DNA of 64,000 nucleotides from DATLZU01 sp051293835 (GCA_051293835.1 JBPKMA010000002.1:186001-250000); one strand, 5' to 3'. Counted from the stretch's first letter, positions 44,351 to 52,573 are shown. Notes: a model not told the origin generated them from the sequence alone. Made by a program: numbers and translations.

Positions 44351-44818
44351 TCAGCGCGTGTGGGATGCCCGTTTCTCAGCCGCGAGCACGTCACCCAGGC
44401 AACAGCGGCCGGATGGGTTTTCCACCTCACAGCGGCAGTTCCCGGCCTTGACCTCGGCCCGAATCCGAGCGGAGGCGGTCGAGCGCCCGGTTTGCGCAAC
44501 CTCCTCGCGGATCATGCGCTCGGTTACGTTGAAGCAATAGCACACGGGGATCGGATCCTCAGTCTCCTTGAGTCCCACCCGCACCCGAAGTTGGGTTTTC
44601 AGCACCTGCGAGCCGTCCCCCGTGTAGTACACCACCGGACAGGTCTGGGTTTCGCAGAAGGCGTAGGCCCTTCCGTTGACGGTGTTACGAAACTCCGGCC
44701 TAATGAGGGCTTGGACCGTCTCGTGAGCCACCGGCTTTCCAGGCTGGTTGCAGGAGTGGCAAGCCTCCGGCTGTTTCTGCTCAGGCCCCGGCGGGAAGTT
44801 CCGGCAGCAATCACTCAT
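44351..44818 (-). CDS. CopZ-N-like [2Fe-2S]/zinc cysteine-rich protein
   Basis: A 155-residue cysteine-rich protein. N-terminal CC (residues 4-5), CHSC (20-23), a middle CETQTC, the BFD-like signature CYCFNVTERMIREEV and a C-terminal CRC/CC cluster (NCRCEVENPSGRCC). This arrangement matches the N-terminal domain of the Archaeoglobus CopZ copper chaperone, which binds a [2Fe-2S] cluster and zinc; stand-alone forms occur in mer operons. It overlaps the merF stop codon by 8 bases. A metal- or electron-transfer role in mercury handling is inferred. Confidence 0.8.
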   Translation of the reverse strand: MSDCCRNFPPGPEQKQPEACHSCNQPGKPVAHETVQALIRPEFRNTVNGRAYAFCETQTCPVVYYTGDGSQVLKTQLRVRVGLKETEDPIPVCYCFNVTERMIREEVAQTGRSTASARIRAEVKAGNCRCEVENPSGRCCLGDVLAAEKRASHTR

Positions 44819-45098
44819 ACTTCACCCCTCCTGTCTTATCGGCACCAGCAGCTATGTTTGCATCGCCAGCACAGCACTGATGGCCGGTGCCCGCACGCGG
44901 TCCGGACAACCCGTACACCAAGATCCCGAGAAAGACGAGCAAGGCCGGAAGCAGAACATAATCGAGGTACCCGGTCAGCGCGGCCAGTCCGGCTGCCCCG
45001 AGTAACAGAACGAGAATCGGCGTGAAACAGCAGAGCGCGGCCACGCCTGCCCCGATACTACCGATCCACACCCACCGTTTTCTGGATTCCTGTTCCAT
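44811..45098 (-). CDS. merF: Mercury transport protein MerF
   Basis: A 95-residue inner-membrane protein with two helices (about 10-32 and 38-65). The vicinal pair in ALCCFTPILVLLLG (TM1) and a second pair in HQCCAGD after TM2 are the Hg(II)-relay cysteines of MerF. LTGYLDYVLLPALLVFLG is family-typical. It imports Hg(II) towards MerA. It overlaps the CopZ-like gene by 8 bases and follows the TPR gene by 72 bases. Confidence 0.88.
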   Translation of the reverse strand: MEQESRKRWVWIGSIGAGVAALCCFTPILVLLLGAAGLAALTGYLDYVLLPALLVFLGILVYGLSGPRAGTGHQCCAGDANIAAGADKTGGVKYE

Positions 45099-45170
45099 GG
45101 AATGTCCTCCTGTATTCCGGCACTGACGCGTGTCGTTGTTTGATCAGTCATGAGCCGGTGAAACGCCTCA

Positions 45171-46910
45171 TTACCGTTTGATCTGCGGCGGGCGGGAATC
45201 CGTGACAATCCGAAATCGGACATCCCCGGCGTGTGTGGAGGCTGAGACCTGAGGCCCCAGGTACAGGTCTACTCGGTAGAGGCCCGGCGACCAGCCCCCT
45301 TCTGGCCGGGACAACCGGAAATAGCCGGACCGTTCATTCAAACCGAGCAGGACCTGATCGGTCCCTACCACCGTGTTGGGCGGCAGCCCAGTGGTCCGCT
45401 CGGCGATCCAGCGGCTGGTGAGCTTGAGATCGAAGTTTTCCTGATTGGTCGTCAATTGGAAGACCACATAGATTTCCGGCTCGTCTGAACGGAACGTATC
45501 CGTCGGATTGACCGGGATGAACTCGTGCAGCCCGGTCTGGAGGTCGTCCTGGATCATGTCGCGCGCCGTCATCACCTGGCGAAAAGCTCCTCGCACTGTC
45601 TCGGTGTTGATCGGGGCAAGCTGCCCGCTAATCGGGATGGGCTCGATGAGCTGATGGCCGTTGGCCAAGGGCGGGATCGGATATTCATACGGTTCCGGAC
45701 CGAGCCGCTCGCCTCCGAGAGGCTTCTCGGCCTGGGTGTCCGGCTCAACCACGGGGACATGCTGCCGGGCTTCATCCAGCGCCTGTTGCACTTGTGCCAG
45801 GTCCGGGAAATTTAAGGCATAGAAGTCTTCGTGGCGCCAGTCCCGGATCTCCAGGACGCGCTCGAACCGAGCGATCGCCTCTTGCCACCGGCCGAGTTTG
45901 GCCAGACAGCGGCCGATTTGGAAGACCGAATCCGGATAAAACTCGGCGAACTTGGTCAGATCGATGCCCTGCTGAAATGCTGTGATGGCGTCTTCATAGC
46001 GGCCCAGCTCCATCAGGACTCGTCCCAGATCGTAGAGAGCCCGATGGTCTTCCGGATTGAATCCGAGGGCCTTTCTCAAGGCAACCTCGGCGTCCGCATA
46101 GCGGCCCTGCTCCATCAACTGCCAGGCTTCGCCTCGGGCCAAGACGGCCTCCTTCAGATTTCGCTCCGTGTACCACGGGAGTTTCCGAAGCGTCTGCGAC
46201 GGATCAAACCGGCGGCCTTTGTCATAGCTTTCTCCTCGCAGATGGGAGAGCAGGTCCTTTGCCGATGCCCACTCAGGTGATCCGACTTCCGTACGCGTGA
46301 GGACGAGATCGAGTTGTTGACGGGCCTCCGTGTAATCGAGCACGTCATACAAGGCCCGGGCGAACTGCAGGCGAATGCCCAGATGATCGGGAGCCAGCTC
46401 AACGGCCCGTCGATAGCTCACGACCGCTTCCTCCAGACGATCCACCTGGCTGAGCCCTTGCGCCAGTCGGAGATGCGCCAGCGGATTGTCGGGGTCCAGC
46501 CGGGCGATGTCCCTGAGGCTCGCGAGGGCTTGATGGTGCGCCCCCATCCGATCCAGCAGCGCCCACAGGGACCAATGCACGTCCAGCGCCTCAGGCGCAA
46601 GGACCGCTGCTTCGCGGTAGGCCGCTATTGCTTCCTCATTGCGCCGGAAGGACATCAGAACATCCCCGCGCAGCTTCGGGATCCGATAGTCACTCGGCGC
46701 AAGGCGCGCCGCTTCTCTCAGCCGATCAAGCGCCAGATACAGCGTGTTCTGATGCACAAAGTCTTCGGCTTCTGCCAGCACTGCTGCGAGGTCTTCACCC
46801 TTGGCCGACGGTGGGAATAGCCCTAGGAGAGCCAGCAGGAGGCCAATTCCAACCGTCCCCCCAAGCCGCCAGTCAGTTCCGCAATCGGCTCTGCACAATC
46901 CGTTCACCAT
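45171..46910 (-). CDS. Large secreted TPR protein within the mer operon
   Basis: A 579-residue protein with a hydrophobic N-terminal segment (about 17-38, probable signal or anchor) and about eight to ten TPR units from 45 to 370 (for example ALDRLREAARLAPSDYR, RLEEAVVSYRRAVELAPDH, DAEVALRKALGFNPEDHRAL, YEDAITAFQQGIDL). A non-TPR C-terminal domain from about 420 has PTDTFRSDEPEIYVVFQL and SPGLYRVDLYLG, rich in beta strands. TPRs suggest an assembly role; the C-terminal strands resemble an immunoglobulin-like fold. It sits between the AhpD-like and merF genes, which is unusual for mer operons. Confidence 0.82.
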   Translation of the reverse strand: MVNGLCRADCGTDWRLGGTVGIGLLLALLGLFPPSAKGEDLAAVLAEAEDFVHQNTLYLALDRLREAARLAPSDYRIPKLRGDVLMSFRRNEEAIAAYREAAVLAPEALDVHWSLWALLDRMGAHHQALASLRDIARLDPDNPLAHLRLAQGLSQVDRLEEAVVSYRRAVELAPDHLGIRLQFARALYDVLDYTEARQQLDLVLTRTEVGSPEWASAKDLLSHLRGESYDKGRRFDPSQTLRKLPWYTERNLKEAVLARGEAWQLMEQGRYADAEVALRKALGFNPEDHRALYDLGRVLMELGRYEDAITAFQQGIDLTKFAEFYPDSVFQIGRCLAKLGRWQEAIARFERVLEIRDWRHEDFYALNFPDLAQVQQALDEARQHVPVVEPDTQAEKPLGGERLGPEPYEYPIPPLANGHQLIEPIPISGQLAPINTETVRGAFRQVMTARDMIQDDLQTGLHEFIPVNPTDTFRSDEPEIYVVFQLTTNQENFDLKLTSRWIAERTTGLPPNTVVGTDQVLLGLNERSGYFRLSRPEGGWSPGLYRVDLYLGPQVSASTHAGDVRFRIVTDSRPPQIKR

Positions 46911-46931
46911 GGCACCCGTTTGTTGGCCGGC

Positions 46932-47300
46932 TCAATGCGCACAACACTGGACCGAGGAGGCCGACTGCTCGCCGCGGATGACCTCCTTGTACGCCGCGTA
47001 CGCTTTGAGCGCCCACTCTTCGCCCGGACAGCCCTGCATGGTCATGGCCACTTCGAGGAACTCAATCAATTCCTCCTGCGTGATGCCTTTCTCGCAAGCC
47101 ATCTGCACATAGGCCCGGATGCAGGGTTCGCAGCGGATCGCGATGGAGATGGCCATGGCCGCAAGCAGCTTATACTTGGCCGGCACTGTCGCGTCGCGAT
47201 AGGCGTCCTGGCGCATCCGGAGCAGCCCGCCGGTGACTTTCGGGCTCAACCTTCTCAATTCGGCAAATAGTCCAGTCTCCACATTGGCTATTTGATCCAT
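46932..47300 (-). CDS. Carboxymuconolactone decarboxylase (AhpD-like) family protein
   Basis: A 122-residue, all-helical protein with the AhpD-like motif IRCEPCIRAYVQMACEKG: C-xx-C followed by a helix. Such proteins are disulfide reductases or peroxidase-like antioxidants. A cysteine-containing tail (VQCCAH) adds a vicinal pair that could bind Hg(II). It starts 21 bases from the TPR gene and 104 bases after merP, in the same direction. A thiol-redox role in the mer operon is inferred. Confidence 0.8.
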   Translation of the reverse strand: MDQIANVETGLFAELRRLSPKVTGGLLRMRQDAYRDATVPAKYKLLAAMAISIAIRCEPCIRAYVQMACEKGITQEELIEFLEVAMTMQGCPGEEWALKAYAAYKEVIRGEQSASSVQCCAH

Positions 47301-47403
47301 GATGCTGTCTCCCTCTTCTCATCTCTGCCATTTTGTCCAGCGTGTCGCGAATTGCTCGCAGCGAGTAGCTCAGCGCACCTGGCAATTGGCCGTGAGCTGC
47401 CAG

Positions 47404-47760
47404 CTATGGCTTGACCTGCCGAGCATTATACGCCGATAGCGGACTGCCGGCCGCTTCGATAGCCTTGACCAGTGCTTCCACACCTGTCTTCTCCGGATCG
47501 AACGTCACCGAGGCGCGCGCGTCCGCATAATCGGAGAAAAAGATCCACCTCTTTCCCACCCTGATCTCGACCGTGCTGACACCGGGCACCTTAGCGAGGG
47601 CGGCTTTCACGTCCTTGACGCAGGCCCCGCAGGTCATGCCGTCAATCTGCAAGGTCACCGTCTGAAGCCCCTGGCTCTCAGCCGCAAATCCCCGGAATCC
47701 GACCAGGCTCAGCATCATGATCCCGACCAGGCTCGCCGTCTGCTGAATGAGTCTCCACAT
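47404..47760 (-). CDS. merP: Periplasmic mercury-binding protein MerP
   Basis: A 118-residue exported protein: signal peptide (about 1-27, cleavage after GFA-AES) and a heavy-metal-associated domain with GMTCGACVKDVKAAL as the Hg(II)-binding CxxC. The C-terminus GSPLSAYNARQVKP is typical of MerP. ATG at 47760 follows AGGAGG and GAGATC, better than the in-frame ATG at 47781. MerP traps Hg(II) in the periplasm and passes it to MerT. It lies 65 bases after merT. Confidence 0.92.
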   Translation of the reverse strand: MWRLIQQTASLVGIMMLSLVGFRGFAAESQGLQTVTLQIDGMTCGACVKDVKAALAKVPGVSTVEIRVGKRWIFFSDYADARASVTFDPEKTGVEALVKAIEAAGSPLSAYNARQVKP

Positions 47761-47825
47761 TCCCGATCTCCTCCTTTCCACCCCTCACCCTTCCCTCTCC
47801 TACAAGGGGAGAGGGCTACGATTGA

Positions 47826-48233
47826 TCACAGCCCCAACCAATACGGGGCCAGGAGCAGCCCCAGCGCGAGGACTGCCAGGACCCACAGTAGTGTCCGATT
47901 TGTCCCGCTCGTCGCTCCCGGAGCACACACTTGCCCCGGCGCGCACACGGCGGACTTTGGTTTCCGGTAGGCCAGATAAAAGCTGAGGCCCAGCAACAGA
48001 ACCGTCAGGCCGATAAACCACAGCCGGTAGGGCAAGAGTACCTTCAGGAATCCGGCCGTGCCGGCCAGGAAGCCTGTGGCCCCCACGCCCACGCCAAGAG
48101 CTGCGAATACCACCGGCCCAATGCAGCAGATCGACGCGAGGAAGGCCGTGATGAGCCCGCCCAGCGATGCGGCCGTGATCACGGTTTTCTTGGGCTCAGC
48201 CACGGACCCATTCGGCGGTTGCTGCGTTGCCAT
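47826..48233 (-). CDS. merT: Mercury transport protein MerT
   Basis: A 135-residue inner-membrane Hg(II) transporter with three helices. TM1 holds the vicinal cysteines in SICCIGPVVFAALG, TM2 follows a glycine-rich loop, and the cytosolic loop has the second pair in AVCAPGQVCAPGA. TM3 is near the C-terminus. It receives Hg(II) from MerP and delivers it to the cytosol for MerA. MerT and MerF both being present is a fuller import set than many operons have. Confidence 0.92.
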   Translation of the reverse strand: MATQQPPNGSVAEPKKTVITAASLGGLITAFLASICCIGPVVFAALGVGVGATGFLAGTAGFLKVLLPYRLWFIGLTVLLLGLSFYLAYRKPKSAVCAPGQVCAPGATSGTNRTLLWVLAVLALGLLLAPYWLGL

Positions 48234-48251
48234 GGCTTCCGACCACCTCCG

Positions 48252-48530
48252 TCAGGGTTGGCCAATACCGGCACTTCTCAACCGATCGGCCGTGATTGGT
48301 TCTCGCCGGCAGCAGTCCAGCAACACGCCGTTGACCGCGACGGCCGGGACCGCAGTGATCCCGTACCACTTCGCCTTCTCCCGGCGCTCGTCGGTCGCAC
48401 AGCCTTCCCGCAGGTCGTATACCTGGACCTCACAGTTTGGGCAGGCTAGCGACCGGACCAACCCGACTGCCTCTTCACAGAATGGACAGCCGGCCGTGAA
48501 CACCTCAACGCGTCGTGTTGCGGGTACCAT
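48252..48530 (-). CDS. Small thioredoxin-like protein with extra cysteine pairs
   Basis: A 92-residue thioredoxin-fold protein. The redox site is CPFC (AGCPFCEEAVGLV, near residues 15-18), followed by CPNC in SLACPNCEVQVYDL, a single cysteine, the cis-proline loop ITAVPAVAVNG, and a vicinal CC near 73 (LLDCCRRE). It overlaps merR's 3' end by 26 bases, so translation is coupled and it belongs to the mer operon. It may reduce Hg-blocked thiols or bind Hg(II); this is inference. Confidence 0.75.
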   Translation of the reverse strand: MVPATRRVEVFTAGCPFCEEAVGLVRSLACPNCEVQVYDLREGCATDERREKAKWYGITAVPAVAVNGVLLDCCRREPITADRLRSAGIGQP

Positions 48531-48948
48531 TGTTACCCCTCCTTCCTTTCTGCTCCAGCACCTGTAGTATCGGACACTGATTAGTAAGCTGCCCTTCCTG
48601 GCAGGCGCGGATCAAACGTCGCAGCGCCGTCGCAAGCGATTGCAGGTCACGCACTTTGGCCTCCACGTGTTTCAACTTTGCCTCCGCTTTTCGTTTGACA
48701 TCCCTACAGCGGGCCTTCGAATTCACCCGAAGAGCGAGGAGTTCTTCAATCTCATGGAGCGTGAAACCCAAAGCCTGTGCGTTCTTGATGAAGCGCAACC
48801 GTCGAATCTCTTCATCGCCATAGAGGCGATATCCCGACGGACGCCGCGCGGTCGGGTTCAAGAGGCCAAGCCGCTCGTAGTAACGGATCGTCTGGATATT
48901 GACGCCGGCCGACTTGGCTAGCCGCCCGATGGTCAATTCAGGAGTCAC
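48505..48948 (-). CDS. merR: Mercury-responsive regulator MerR
   Basis: A 147-residue MerR-family activator/repressor. Winged HTH at about 5-40 (IGRLAKSAGVNIQTIRYYER), linker and dimerisation helix, and the three Hg(II)-binding cysteines C81, C116 and C125 (SKARCRDV, IRACQEGQLTNQCPI), matching the canonical MerR pattern. It is the first gene of the leftward mer operon, rather than divergent as in Tn501-type loci. A MerR-type operator lies 26 bases upstream. Confidence 0.93.
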   Translation of the reverse strand: MTPELTIGRLAKSAGVNIQTIRYYERLGLLNPTARRPSGYRLYGDEEIRRLRFIKNAQALGFTLHEIEELLALRVNSKARCRDVKRKAEAKLKHVEAKVRDLQSLATALRRLIRACQEGQLTNQCPILQVLEQKGRRGNNGTRNTTR

Positions 48949-48966
48949 GCTTCCACCTCGTTCATT

Positions 48967-48998
48967 ACGTTACACCCTGTACCAGAGTATCGAGTCAA
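48967..48998 (-). promoter_or_regulatory. MerR-type promoter and operator
   Basis: Read on the minus strand, TTGACT (48998-48993) is a -35 box. A 20-base spacer holds the imperfect palindrome ACTCTGGTACAGGGT (48988-48974), followed by TAACGT (48972-48967) as a weak -10. The over-long spacer with a dyad between the boxes is the hallmark of MerR-regulated promoters. It drives merR and the genes behind it. Confidence 0.72.
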
Positions 48999-49071
48999 GC
49001 GGAATGTTGCCCCATACCCATCTGTAAGCTGGCTCACAGAGACACGATGCGTCACGACATACGATGCGTGT

Positions 49072-49363
49072 GTGGCGTTACTGGATATCTTCATTCATGA
49101 GGGCTGCGCGTCCGAGCACTCGGCTCGGCGCGTCGCCGCCGAAATCCAGCGGGAATGTCCGACATGGACGATCGCTATGCAGCAACTGGGCAACACGCGC
49201 GGACGCGCCGGGCGTCATCGCTGCGCCGACGTTCGTGCTGGATGGGCGGATGGTGGCCGTGGGAATTCCGCGCACCGAGTGGCTGCTGAGGACACTGCGC
49301 GAGTGGATCGAGCGCGTCCCTCGATGGACTGGTGAACAACTATGCATCCCGGAAAACGGTTAG
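49072..49363 (+). pseudogene. Thioredoxin-like protein with a frameshift
   Basis: GTG at 49072 starts LLDIFIHEGCASEHSARRV, then AAEIQRECPTWTIAMQQLG. After a shift near 49190 a second frame gives DAPGVIAAPTFVLDGRMV (cis-proline loop) and RTEWLLRTLREWIERV. The halves form one short thioredoxin-like domain with GCAS in the active-site position rather than CxxC. It is divergent from merR and close to the mer promoter, but not expressed from it. Confidence 0.62.
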
Positions 49364-49417
49364 GGGCCAGTCTGGCAGGCGCAGCGGTGCTTGCCATGAT
49401 CATGATGTGGCCCATCC

Positions 49418-50290
49418 ATGCCGGTTGCCGTCACGCGACTTCGACTTATCAATCCACAGTGTTCGGTAGATCAAATCGTCCAGGGTGGGCCCGGGAAAGA
49501 CGGCATTCCAGCAATCCTGAGGCCCTCCTTCGTTTCGGCTTCGGAGGCAACCTTCCTGGCGGATGAAGACCGGATTCTTGGAATCGCTCGGGGACAGGAA
49601 GCGAAGGCCTATCCGATCAAAATCTTGAACTGGCATGAGATCGTCAACGATACGATCGGAGGAAAGCCTGTCGCGGTCACCTACTGCCCGCTCTGCGGGA
49701 CCGGGATCGCCTTCGACGCCCAGCAGCAAGGAGGTCGCTACACATTTGGCGTGTCAGGCCTCCTCTACCAAAGCGACCTGCTCATGTATGACCATCAGAC
49801 CAACAGCCTTTGGTCGCAGATCGCCATGGAGGCCATCGCCGGGCCGCGAACCGGCGCACGGCTCACACCGATTTATCTGGAACACACCACGTGGCACGAA
49901 TGGCGCTCGGCTCATCCCACCACGCTCGTGCTCTCCCTGCGGACCGGCCATCAGCGAGACTATAACCGCGACCCGTACCTTGGCTACGCTCAGCGCCCCG
50001 ATTTGATGTTCGAGGTATCCCGAACGGACCGGCGTTACCATCCGAAAGAATGGGTCATAGGGATCGAGATCAACGGGGTCTTCAAAGCCTACCCCTTTTC
50101 CGAACTCAAGAAGGCTCCCACTCCGCTGATCGACTGGGTTCACGGACGACTTGTCCGGATTCGGTACAACGACGGGGCTCGAAGCGCCACGGTCACGGAT
50201 GACCAGGGACGCCCACTGGCTTCCGTCATGGCCTTTTGGTTCGCGTGGTACGCGTTTCATCCCGGCACACAGATCTTCACGACTCCTTGA
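49418..50290 (+). CDS. DUF3179 domain protein; signal peptide lost by an upstream frameshift
   Basis: A 290-residue frame containing the full DUF3179 domain: VDQIVQGGPGKDGIPAI, ILGIARGQEAKAYPIKIL (about 53-70), HEIVNDTIGGKPVAVTYCPLC (YCPLCGTG motif) and YLGYAQRPDLMF. DUF3179 proteins are exported. The expected signal peptide is present but out of frame: ATG at 49342 encodes MHPGKRLGASLAGAAVLAM and MMWPIHA, and a shift near 49460 joins it to the domain. As sequenced, translation from 49418 would give a cytosolic protein. Function of the family is unknown; CPLC suggests metal or redox chemistry. Confidence 0.75.
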   Translation: MPVAVTRLRLINPQCSVDQIVQGGPGKDGIPAILRPSFVSASEATFLADEDRILGIARGQEAKAYPIKILNWHEIVNDTIGGKPVAVTYCPLCGTGIAFDAQQQGGRYTFGVSGLLYQSDLLMYDHQTNSLWSQIAMEAIAGPRTGARLTPIYLEHTTWHEWRSAHPTTLVLSLRTGHQRDYNRDPYLGYAQRPDLMFEVSRTDRRYHPKEWVIGIEINGVFKAYPFSELKKAPTPLIDWVHGRLVRIRYNDGARSATVTDDQGRPLASVMAFWFAWYAFHPGTQIFTTP

Positions 50291-50563
50291 ATGCCTGAAA
50301 CGATCGAGATCGTGCAACCACGGCGAGATCGTTGCCCTCCCTGCCTGCAGGCTGGTCGTCACAGTCATCCTGGTGCATCGCGTCGGAGCAATGGCAGTGC
50401 GACACTGGCCGAGTCTTCGTTCGAGACCCGCGACGTGATGACACGAGGCGCGGTCGGTCATGCTCAGTCAGCCAATCAGAGCACGGTAATCACCCCGGCG
50501 GCGGATATTTCCTCGGGAAGTACAACTTTCGCTCGACCCGCTGGTTGATGCTTCGGCGGGAAG

Positions 50564-51265
50564 CTAGGAAAGCAGGCGAGACAACCCTTTCTCGTTCACA
50601 ATCATGATGATGCGGCCGTCCGTGCGAATGAGACCGCCGTCCCGAAACTGCCCGAGAATCGTGCTCACGGTCTCACGGCTGCAACCGACGAGATTGGCCA
50701 TCTCCTGATGGGTCAGCTTGACGCGGAGGCGGACCCCGCTTCCCTCCGCCACGCCGTCGCTCTTGCAGAGTTCCAGTAGCAGGTGCGCCAGCCGCGCCGG
50801 GACGTCCCGGAAGACCAAGTCCTCGACTCGACTTTGGATCTTTTTGAGCCGGAGGCCAATGAGCTTGGTCAGCTTGACCGTGATGTTGGGGTGCCTGGCC
50901 AGGTACCGTTCGAAATCCTTCCGCGGAATCACGCAAATGAGCGCATCATCAAGGGCCTCGGCCGATGTCGAGCGAGGGGCGTCTTCCAGCACTTCCAGCT
51001 CTCCGAAGACTTCTCCGGGTTCTATGATGTCAAAGGTGACTTCTTTCCCGCTGGGCGCCGTATTGGAAATTTTGACCCGCCCCTGCTTGAGCAGGTACAC
51101 GTTGTTGCTCGGATCGCCTGTAAGGTACAAGGGCTGGTGTTTCTTGACCTGCTCCATGCGAGTGATCCGCTCCATTTCCTGCATCTCAACCGGACTGAGA
51201 TCATCGAACAAGCGGATATGCTTCAGATACCAGAGTTTGGTTGTCGAGGGTCGGGGTTGCACCAT
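50564..51265 (-). CDS. Crp/Fnr family transcriptional regulator
   Basis: A 233-residue regulator with an N-terminal cyclic-nucleotide-binding-like domain (about 20-140) whose phosphate-binding loop reads GELEVLEDAPRSTSAEAL, a dimerisation helix (about 130-155) and a C-terminal winged HTH (LTHQEMANLVGCSRETVSTI, about 180-199). It lacks the N-terminal Fnr cysteines, so it does not carry the Fnr-type Fe-S cluster. The Arg-Ser in APRSTSAEA is compatible with cAMP or c-di-GMP binding. It is divergent from a secreted-protein gene at 51418; whether it controls that gene or the arsenic genes beyond is unknown. Confidence 0.87.
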   Translation of the reverse strand: MVQPRPSTTKLWYLKHIRLFDDLSPVEMQEMERITRMEQVKKHQPLYLTGDPSNNVYLLKQGRVKISNTAPSGKEVTFDIIEPGEVFGELEVLEDAPRSTSAEALDDALICVIPRKDFERYLARHPNITVKLTKLIGLRLKKIQSRVEDLVFRDVPARLAHLLLELCKSDGVAEGSGVRLRVKLTHQEMANLVGCSRETVSTILGQFRDGGLIRTDGRIIMIVNEKGLSRLLS

Positions 51266-51417
51266 GCCGGGACTCCAGCGCGAATACGCCTAGCCCATCG
51301 AAGAATGAGCGCACGCGCAATTCTGCGACTGGCTCGCCCTTGTCATCCAGCTTACAGACTCCGCACAGCTCTCGCGATAGCTTTTTAATAAAACACTCGT
51401 CAACCAGGAGGTGGAGT

Positions 51418-51945
51418 ATGTGGAGCACACGCATCGTGATCGCGAGCGTCGCAGGATTTTTCATCGGGTGCGCCTGGCAGACCAGCGGGACCGCCGGAGA
51501 GGGGAAAAACGCGCCGGCCGCCGAGGCCTTGAAAAACGTCGGGCCAACATTAGCCCGAGCATACACCTTCGAGCCGTTCCACCCGGGGATGCCTGACCAT
51601 CTCTGGATGGATGCCGGCAACGGACGCGGAGTCTTTCTTCACTTCAACAAGCCGGTCACAGATCCTACCGCCATGGTGATTTTTGTGGGCGAAGGGGTGA
51701 AAGGCCGGTTCTGCGCCGAAGACCAGCCCGATGGCGGCAAGACTGGCTTCGTCCATTTCCATCGGTCCCGTACGCCTGCCGGGGAAACTGGCATGGCGGC
51801 CCATGGTCATGGCGGAAAGCCGGCGGAGGAGGGGTACTGGCTCAAGCACATCGCCGTCGCGGAATTCGACATGATGGGGATGCATTTCACGCCGGGCACG
51901 GCCATGAACTTTATGCCGACACCGGCACCCAAGTGCGGGGCGTGA
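51418..51945 (+). CDS. Secreted conserved hypothetical protein
   Basis: A 175-residue exported protein with a hydrophobic N-terminus (VIASVAGFFIGCAW, possibly a weak lipobox) and a mature part containing YTFEPFHPGMPDHLWMDA, GRGVFLHFNKPVTDP, a His-rich FVHFHRSR and AAHGHGGK. ATG at 51418 has AGGAGGTGGAG upstream, a strong ribosome-binding site; the longer frame upstream is not protein-like. The repeated His motifs may bind metal. No family name is recognised. Confidence 0.7.
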   Translation: MWSTRIVIASVAGFFIGCAWQTSGTAGEGKNAPAAEALKNVGPTLARAYTFEPFHPGMPDHLWMDAGNGRGVFLHFNKPVTDPTAMVIFVGEGVKGRFCAEDQPDGGKTGFVHFHRSRTPAGETGMAAHGHGGKPAEEGYWLKHIAVAEFDMMGMHFTPGTAMNFMPTPAPKCGA

Positions 51946-52059
51946 GCAGCGGAGCGCAGCTCGTGAGGGCGAATGTAACCCCAACCCGCTGGCTCTCACG
52001 AGCACGCGCTCGTTCCATCTATCACGTGTTGCAGGGAGAAAAACAAACCATGTCTTAAG

Positions 52060-52407
52060 GTGGCAATCATCGTGCTCGCGGATACGGAGTCGCACGGCGA
52101 TCTCGGCCGTGTGGTGAACGCGTTGGAAGCGGTGAAAGAGTTCAAGGAAGCCAGGGACGACGTGCAGCTTATCTTCGACAGGGCTGGTACGAAGTGGATT
52201 CCCGAGCTGTCCAAGCCGGGTCACAAGATCCACGGCCTCTTCGAGGCGGTGAAAGATCGGATTGCGGGCACCTGCGAGTTCTGCCCCAGCGCCTTCGGCG
52301 TGAAGGACAAGGTGACGGCCTGCGGTGTGAAGCTGACGGGAGAATACGACAGCCATCCGCGCTTCAAGAAACTGGGGTCTCATTGCTACCAGGTCATCAC
52401 GTTCTAG
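52060..52407 (+). CDS. DsrE-family small protein with a damaged start
   Basis: A 115-residue DsrE-fold protein: VLADTESHGDLGRVVNALEA, DDVQLIFDRAGTKWIPEL and CEFCPSAFGVKDKVTACGVK (cysteines typical of the family). The frame now begins with GTG at 52060. Ten bases before it, an ATG (52050) with GGGAG upstream opens ATG TCT TAA. Removing one T would read ATG TCT AAG GTG GCA and join the domain in frame, so a single-base insertion probably destroyed the original start. Translation from the GTG may still occur. arsM follows 166 bases later. Confidence 0.72.
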   Translation: MAIIVLADTESHGDLGRVVNALEAVKEFKEARDDVQLIFDRAGTKWIPELSKPGHKIHGLFEAVKDRIAGTCEFCPSAFGVKDKVTACGVKLTGEYDSHPRFKKLGSHCYQVITF

Positions 52408-52573
52408 CCACGAGAGTCCCGTGTAAGATGCCCGGGTTTCGAACGACGAACATGTAAACCATGGTGCTCCATCAACCAACTCACGAGATCGTCCCCAACG
52501 GCGTTGACAGAGCCCGGCTGATCCGGTATGGTCTCGACCGCTCGCGCACGGAGAATTCGCACAAGAGGCCGGC

